Both the position numbers and the translations under genes were made by a program. 64,000 nucleotides of DNA. Origin: Rhytidiadelphus loreus. Lineage: Eukaryota; Streptophyta; Bryopsida; Hypnales; Hylocomiaceae. The notes under the pieces are model-generated. The model saw only the letters and a program-made list of their open reading frames with translations, did no database searches and had not been told where the DNA came from. Each line of letters opens with the position of its first letter. Positions within the stretch are counted from its first letter, which is position 1. Positions 60,085 to 64,000 of this stretch are shown here, piece after piece. Where the stretch lies: NCBI GenBank assembly GCA_947034895.1, contig OX344763.1, positions 46,871,025 to 46,935,024 on the forward strand. The letters are read 5' to 3'.

Positions 60085-61561
60085 TTTTGTATTATACTGC
60101 CCTCTTTGGGGTTTCTGCTGTACTTCTCAGAGCTTCTGGTGAAGAGCCTGAGGGGTACTTGGCCACTACGTTTAGTCTCAATTTTGAGTAGTCTCTGCCA
60201 GGACTAGGCGCTTGCAAGTGATAACCAATAGTCAAAAAGCGGTAGAGAATTTGTGGTGCCCGGAAACGGTGGATTTAGGAAGTACTTGGCGGTTTGACTC
60301 TGTTAAGGAAATAGTCAAATTTACCTGCATTGCTCAAGCTTGTGCTTCTATCATCCTATAGCTTCTGTGAACTCACAATTTGTCTGCAATTTTAGCTGGA
60401 AATTTAATGTTCTGATGTTGTCTCAATCGTTCTTTGAAGGCAATTTGCGGTTTGCTCCAAGCCGCGAGTATCAATAGCGTGCGAAATTGGAGTGCACTTC
60501 CCCTATGCTTCTCGGTAACTGGAGGACTGTATCCCCAGGGTTGTAAAACGGTTCAAATGTGCCCACCGTCATCATTTTCGGATTTTCGGATGTAATGCAC
60601 ATTGTACATGCCTTTTAACCCCTAAACGTCCAGATCCTTCTTGAAGAATTGAAGATTTGAGAAAAATCAGCGTAAAGTACTATTTGGAAGAATATTTCGG
60701 AATTCATGTACAAAGAAAAGTTGTAGATTTTGAGTTTTAGATTCCATCCGCACGTTTAGATTAACCAATGCTATCACCAATATTATTTTATAAATTTTGA
60801 AAGAAATTTCAGAATTCCTTCTAAATTCGATTACAAGCAAAATATCATTTTTTGAGTAAAACTTGTTGAAATGCATTTGAAATGAGATTCTCTTGACATG
60901 GTCATTTTTTGAAATTTTTGTGTTTTTAAAATCTATGATCTCATTTTTGCAAATCTAGTTTTGAATTAGAGTCAATGCAATTTCGGCTTGATCAACCACT
61001 TCCATTCTTCCACATTTGTAATTTTAGAAAAATAATGTACTCGAACAACACCAAATCCAACCATTAGATAGGACAAGAATTTGATAAAGTATCTCCATAA
61101 ATGTGAATGACTTTCATCCAAGTAGAATGAGAAAGAACCAAGAGTTTCAATTTGTCCATTGTCTATAAATTGGACATTGGAGTGCTTAGGGGTTACACTA
61201 TTTTTGAAAAATCATGTAAGAAATGTATCATAGACATGCATTTATGATCTTAAATGATCATTTTGCATACATTTTCCATTCTATAACCTCTGTTGGGCTT
61301 AAAGCGGTCTATCTTAGCCCTTTTCTTTTGTATCTTGATATAGAAACCTTCCACTTTGTGTCATTTGTCTATTGCATCCCAGGTTCAATACTTTTTTCTT
61401 CTTGATCTATTGGCACTATAACTAGTGCCATACAACTTCAAATCTAATGCTATAGCCTCAATCATCAATATGTGGATTGTTGTATAAAAAAAGTTGTTTA
61501 ATTTTGATTGACACTAGAGTTAAACATAAAGCTAAGGGGTGTCAAAGGAAGCTTTAATTAA
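60085..61561. other. SmD1 3' flank, no further gene
   Basis: The first part is probably the 3' untranslated region of SmD1. The rest is AT-rich with no recognisable coding or repeat structure. Confidence 0.5.
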
Positions 61562-62489
61562 CCCCTGAAGGACTAGGGCCATTCTATTGTCAAAAACTAT
61601 TCAAAACTGTCATTTCTTTAGCATTCATCCAAAAAAACAAAAAAAAACATGTTTTTTCAAGAATCTAACCATAGGATCTTGTACTTTACTAGTCAAGGAT
61701 TATGTGGTAAAATTTTCATGGAGTTTGTCTGTACAAATTGGAAGATATTAGCATTTGAAGTTGAAAAAAGAAAGTTTTTTTGAACACTGGCCTTCAATTT
61801 CAGATGACTTTGATTGCCATTTGTGAATTTTTTTTGCACCATGGACCTTGAATTTAAATTTTTTTGTGTTGAGGAATTGAGTTGAAAGTCCAAAAAAATA
61901 TAATTAAAAAAAACCACGCTTGATTTTCATTCTTTAAAAAATTGTTAAGTAGAAGTAGGTCCAAGAGTGAAAGAAAAACTAAATCGTTAATAGCTCTAAG
62001 ATGGAATTGAAACACGATAATCTCAATGGTGAGATTGTTCTAGCTAGAAAACTTAACCTTGTCAAACAATTTTTTTTGAAAAATTGTGAAAATTGCATTC
62101 AAGATTGAATCCTATAAGTTATTTTTTCAAGAAGATGCTCAAATTGCCCGAAAAACAAGATTGTTCATAACTTTCACATTACTGATCCAAATGGAATGAA
62201 TCAAAGCTTCACATGTAGAAAAAAATATTATCTTTAAGAAGAAAAAAATTAAAAAATTAATTTCAAATTTTTATAGATTTCTTTTTCTGCCCAATGACGT
62301 GAAAATTATGTTTAAGATGCCATAACTTTTGCTCCTAGGCACCAATTGAAATAAAATTTATATTCCCACGAAGCTAATAACATTTCCTATCTTATGAGAA
62401 AGTTTCAAAAAGTTTCACTAAAAATTGAGATCATAGGAACCTGTCTAAAATTCATTTTGTCCCCCAAGGGGACAATGGTCCTTTAGGGG
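61562..62489. mobile_element. TTAA-family element, inverted copy, 928 bp
   Basis: Left end CCCCTGAAGGAC, right end GTCCTTTAGGGG. The left flank is TTAA (61558-61561) and the right flank is CTAA, one change from the duplication. The full length aligns to 52018-52927 in reverse orientation, including the AGGATCTTGTACTTTACTAG and GACAATGGTCCTTTAGGGG blocks. Confidence 0.85.
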
Positions 62490-62690
62490 CTAAGAATAGT
62501 ACAAAAGAAACATGGCACCAAACTCCACCAAACTCCAATTGGGGTGCTCTAAGGAGTTTGGTCATGTTTTTTTTTCAAACTTTGGCTCCTAGTCTTGCAT
62601 TGCACGATTAACTCTACTTAACCCCACAACTTTGGCATTGGTTTAAAATTTAGAATTTTTTTATAATATAGTGTGCACACCTATGTTTAA
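62490..62690. other. Short spacer between TTAA elements
   Basis: Contains a direct repeat of CCAAACTCCA and otherwise AT-rich sequence. The TTAA that flanks the next element lies at 62687-62690. Confidence 0.4.
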
Positions 62691-63445
62691 CCTCTAAAGG
62701 ACTAGTTTCATTGCCATGTTGGTAGTCAAATTTTGTTTTTGAGCCCACTTTAGCCTTATGAATTTATATTGGAGTTTCATTGTAACATTTTTGTTATACG
62801 AAAATAACATGTGTTACCTATGACTCTGAAAAATATCTATTGGTTTTGTAATAAATTATGATTTTTATAATTTTTAAACTAATAAATAAAAATTAATTGG
62901 TAAAAATAACAAAAACTATCTAATTCATTTGAAAACTATTGTCAAGTCACACTACCACCATCAAGTTAAGTTTAGCCTTTATAATTGCTATAAGTAAATA
63001 AACCCATTTTCTATAGATGTTGATTATTTTAGAATTTTTGGTGGAGATCAAATTATTGTGATTTTTTAATGTATAGTTTACACATAGTGACATAGAATCA
63101 TATCAATAAGGATATATAGTAGAATAGTTTAAAATTTTGACACCAAATGAATCTTAGAATGGCAAACAACATTTTTTAATTTAAACTTGAAAATTACTTT
63201 TCTAATAAGAAAATACAATGAAAAACATAAAAAAATTCAGAGATTTGAATTTAAACACATAGAGCTTCTATTTGCAATAACTCATTAAATTTTAGGATTT
63301 TTCAAAGTTTTCATATGGTTTAGAAAGATAACTTACTAGACTTCATTTTATAAGATTAAATCAAAACCAAAAATGAACACTTTGAATGTTACCAACAAGG
63401 TTGACCAAGGTACATCTATTTTGGAGATGCTAGGACCTTTAGGAA
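62691..63445. mobile_element. Diverged TTAA-flanked element, about 755 bp
   Basis: Left end CCTCTAAAGGACTAG, right end CTAGGACCTTTAGGAA, with TTAA on both sides (62687-62690 and 63446-63449). The termini match the 52-kb family but the interior is different, so it may be a separate subfamily. A further start-like CCCTTCAAGGA follows directly at 63450. Confidence 0.65.
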
Positions 63446-63449
63446 TTAA

Positions 63450-64000
63450 CCCTTCAAGGATTAAGAGGACATAATGTGTCCTCTTCAAGTTTTCAATGGC
63501 AAATTCTCTGTAGGGTGAAACAAATCTTAATAATTTATAGAGTAGAACCTTGTAGAGTAATAAAATTACATACTTGTTTCATTTTCTAATGTTCAAAATT
63601 TGAATATGTGAAGTATTTAAAATTTCATTTAGGAAATGTAGTTTAATAGAAAAAGGAAGCAAACATAATGTTTTTCCAATGAAAGGAATAGTAGGGATGG
63701 AAAAAAAACATTTTCTCAGACATTTCTAGTCTTCACTCTCCACAAGCAAACTAGGCCTAGAGATTCTTTTTTCAAATTTGCATTTTTAGTAATTTTAGAA
63801 GTAAAGGATTTAATTTGGTGTAATTAAGGACACAAAATAATCAGAATGATTCCAAATTTTTTGAAGATGTTCCAAATAATATGCTAATGCTATCAATTGT
63901 TAAATTAAAAAAAATTAATGTATATATAAATTTTTAAAATTTTGTAGGATCCAATTTGGTCAGTTTTTGCTTTCTACACTTTATGTTTGAAAATGTGTAC
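63450..64000. other. AT-rich end of window
   Basis: A possible left end of another TTAA element (CCCTTCAAGGATTAAGAGG) and a small palindrome (GAGGACATAATGTGTCCTC) at about 63466-63484. No gene is seen. Confidence 0.45.

Overview
The window is nuclear DNA of a land plant. Two ordinary, spliced, conserved genes lie on the right: ribosomal protein L17 (uL22) on the minus strand at 54.0-55.3 kb and the spliceosomal core protein SmD1 on the plus strand at 58.6-60.1 kb. Both have plant-type sequence, GT-AG introns and AAACCCTA (telo-box) motifs near their starts. The rest is AT-rich, gene-poor and full of transposons. A non-flowering plant with a TE-rich genome is my guess, but no sequence here settles the clade.

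Layout. 0-14 kb: the 3' end of an unidentified spliced gene (minus, 1.2-1.8 kb), an intact protein-kinase-like ORF (4.4-6.0 kb), and two decayed members of an unrecognised protein family (8.4-9.8 kb plus, 11.5-14.0 kb minus). Each of these last three starts beside a GC-rich minisatellite built on GGGCGACTGCGGGTC-like motifs. 14.7-16.2 kb: a decayed Cys/His-rich gene. 16.3-20.3 kb: three CACTA-type elements with perfect 3-bp target duplications, one sitting inside a 66-bp minisatellite. 20.4-24.4 kb and 45.9-47.5 kb: two halves of one decayed gene with a ParB-like segment and a methyltransferase-like segment.

The gene is split by the main discovery. Two nested giant DNA transposons share a terminal inverted repeat (GGGTGATTGCAAGAAACACT...) and 4-bp target duplications. 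The outer one (24416-45868, about 21.5 kb, TSD TAAA) landed just after a splice-donor-like site of the ParB/methyltransferase gene and carries a coiled-coil/RING-finger gene. The inner one (28500-42465, about 14.0 kb, TSD TTGT, 30-bp identical termini) landed 20 bp downstream of that RING gene. The inner element carries a multi-exon DDE-transposase-like gene, a SET-domain (SUV39/SUVR-like) histone-methyltransferase gene and a second coiled-coil/RING gene. A hAT MITE has since disrupted that RING exon. I read this as a family of giant cargo-carrying transposons encoding a transposase plus chromatin and ubiquitin-type accessory proteins.

47.9-53 kb: a T-rich minisatellite, a broken Ty3/gypsy retrotransposon with its own MITE, and a TTAA-flanked piggyBac-like element. 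Further copies of that TTAA family lie near 10, 42.7, 61.6 and 62.7 kb.

Almost every accessory gene carries in-frame stops explainable as CAG/CGA/TGG transitions to TAG/TGA. The two housekeeping genes and the kinase-like ORF do not. This suggests methylation-driven decay of the transposon-rich part.
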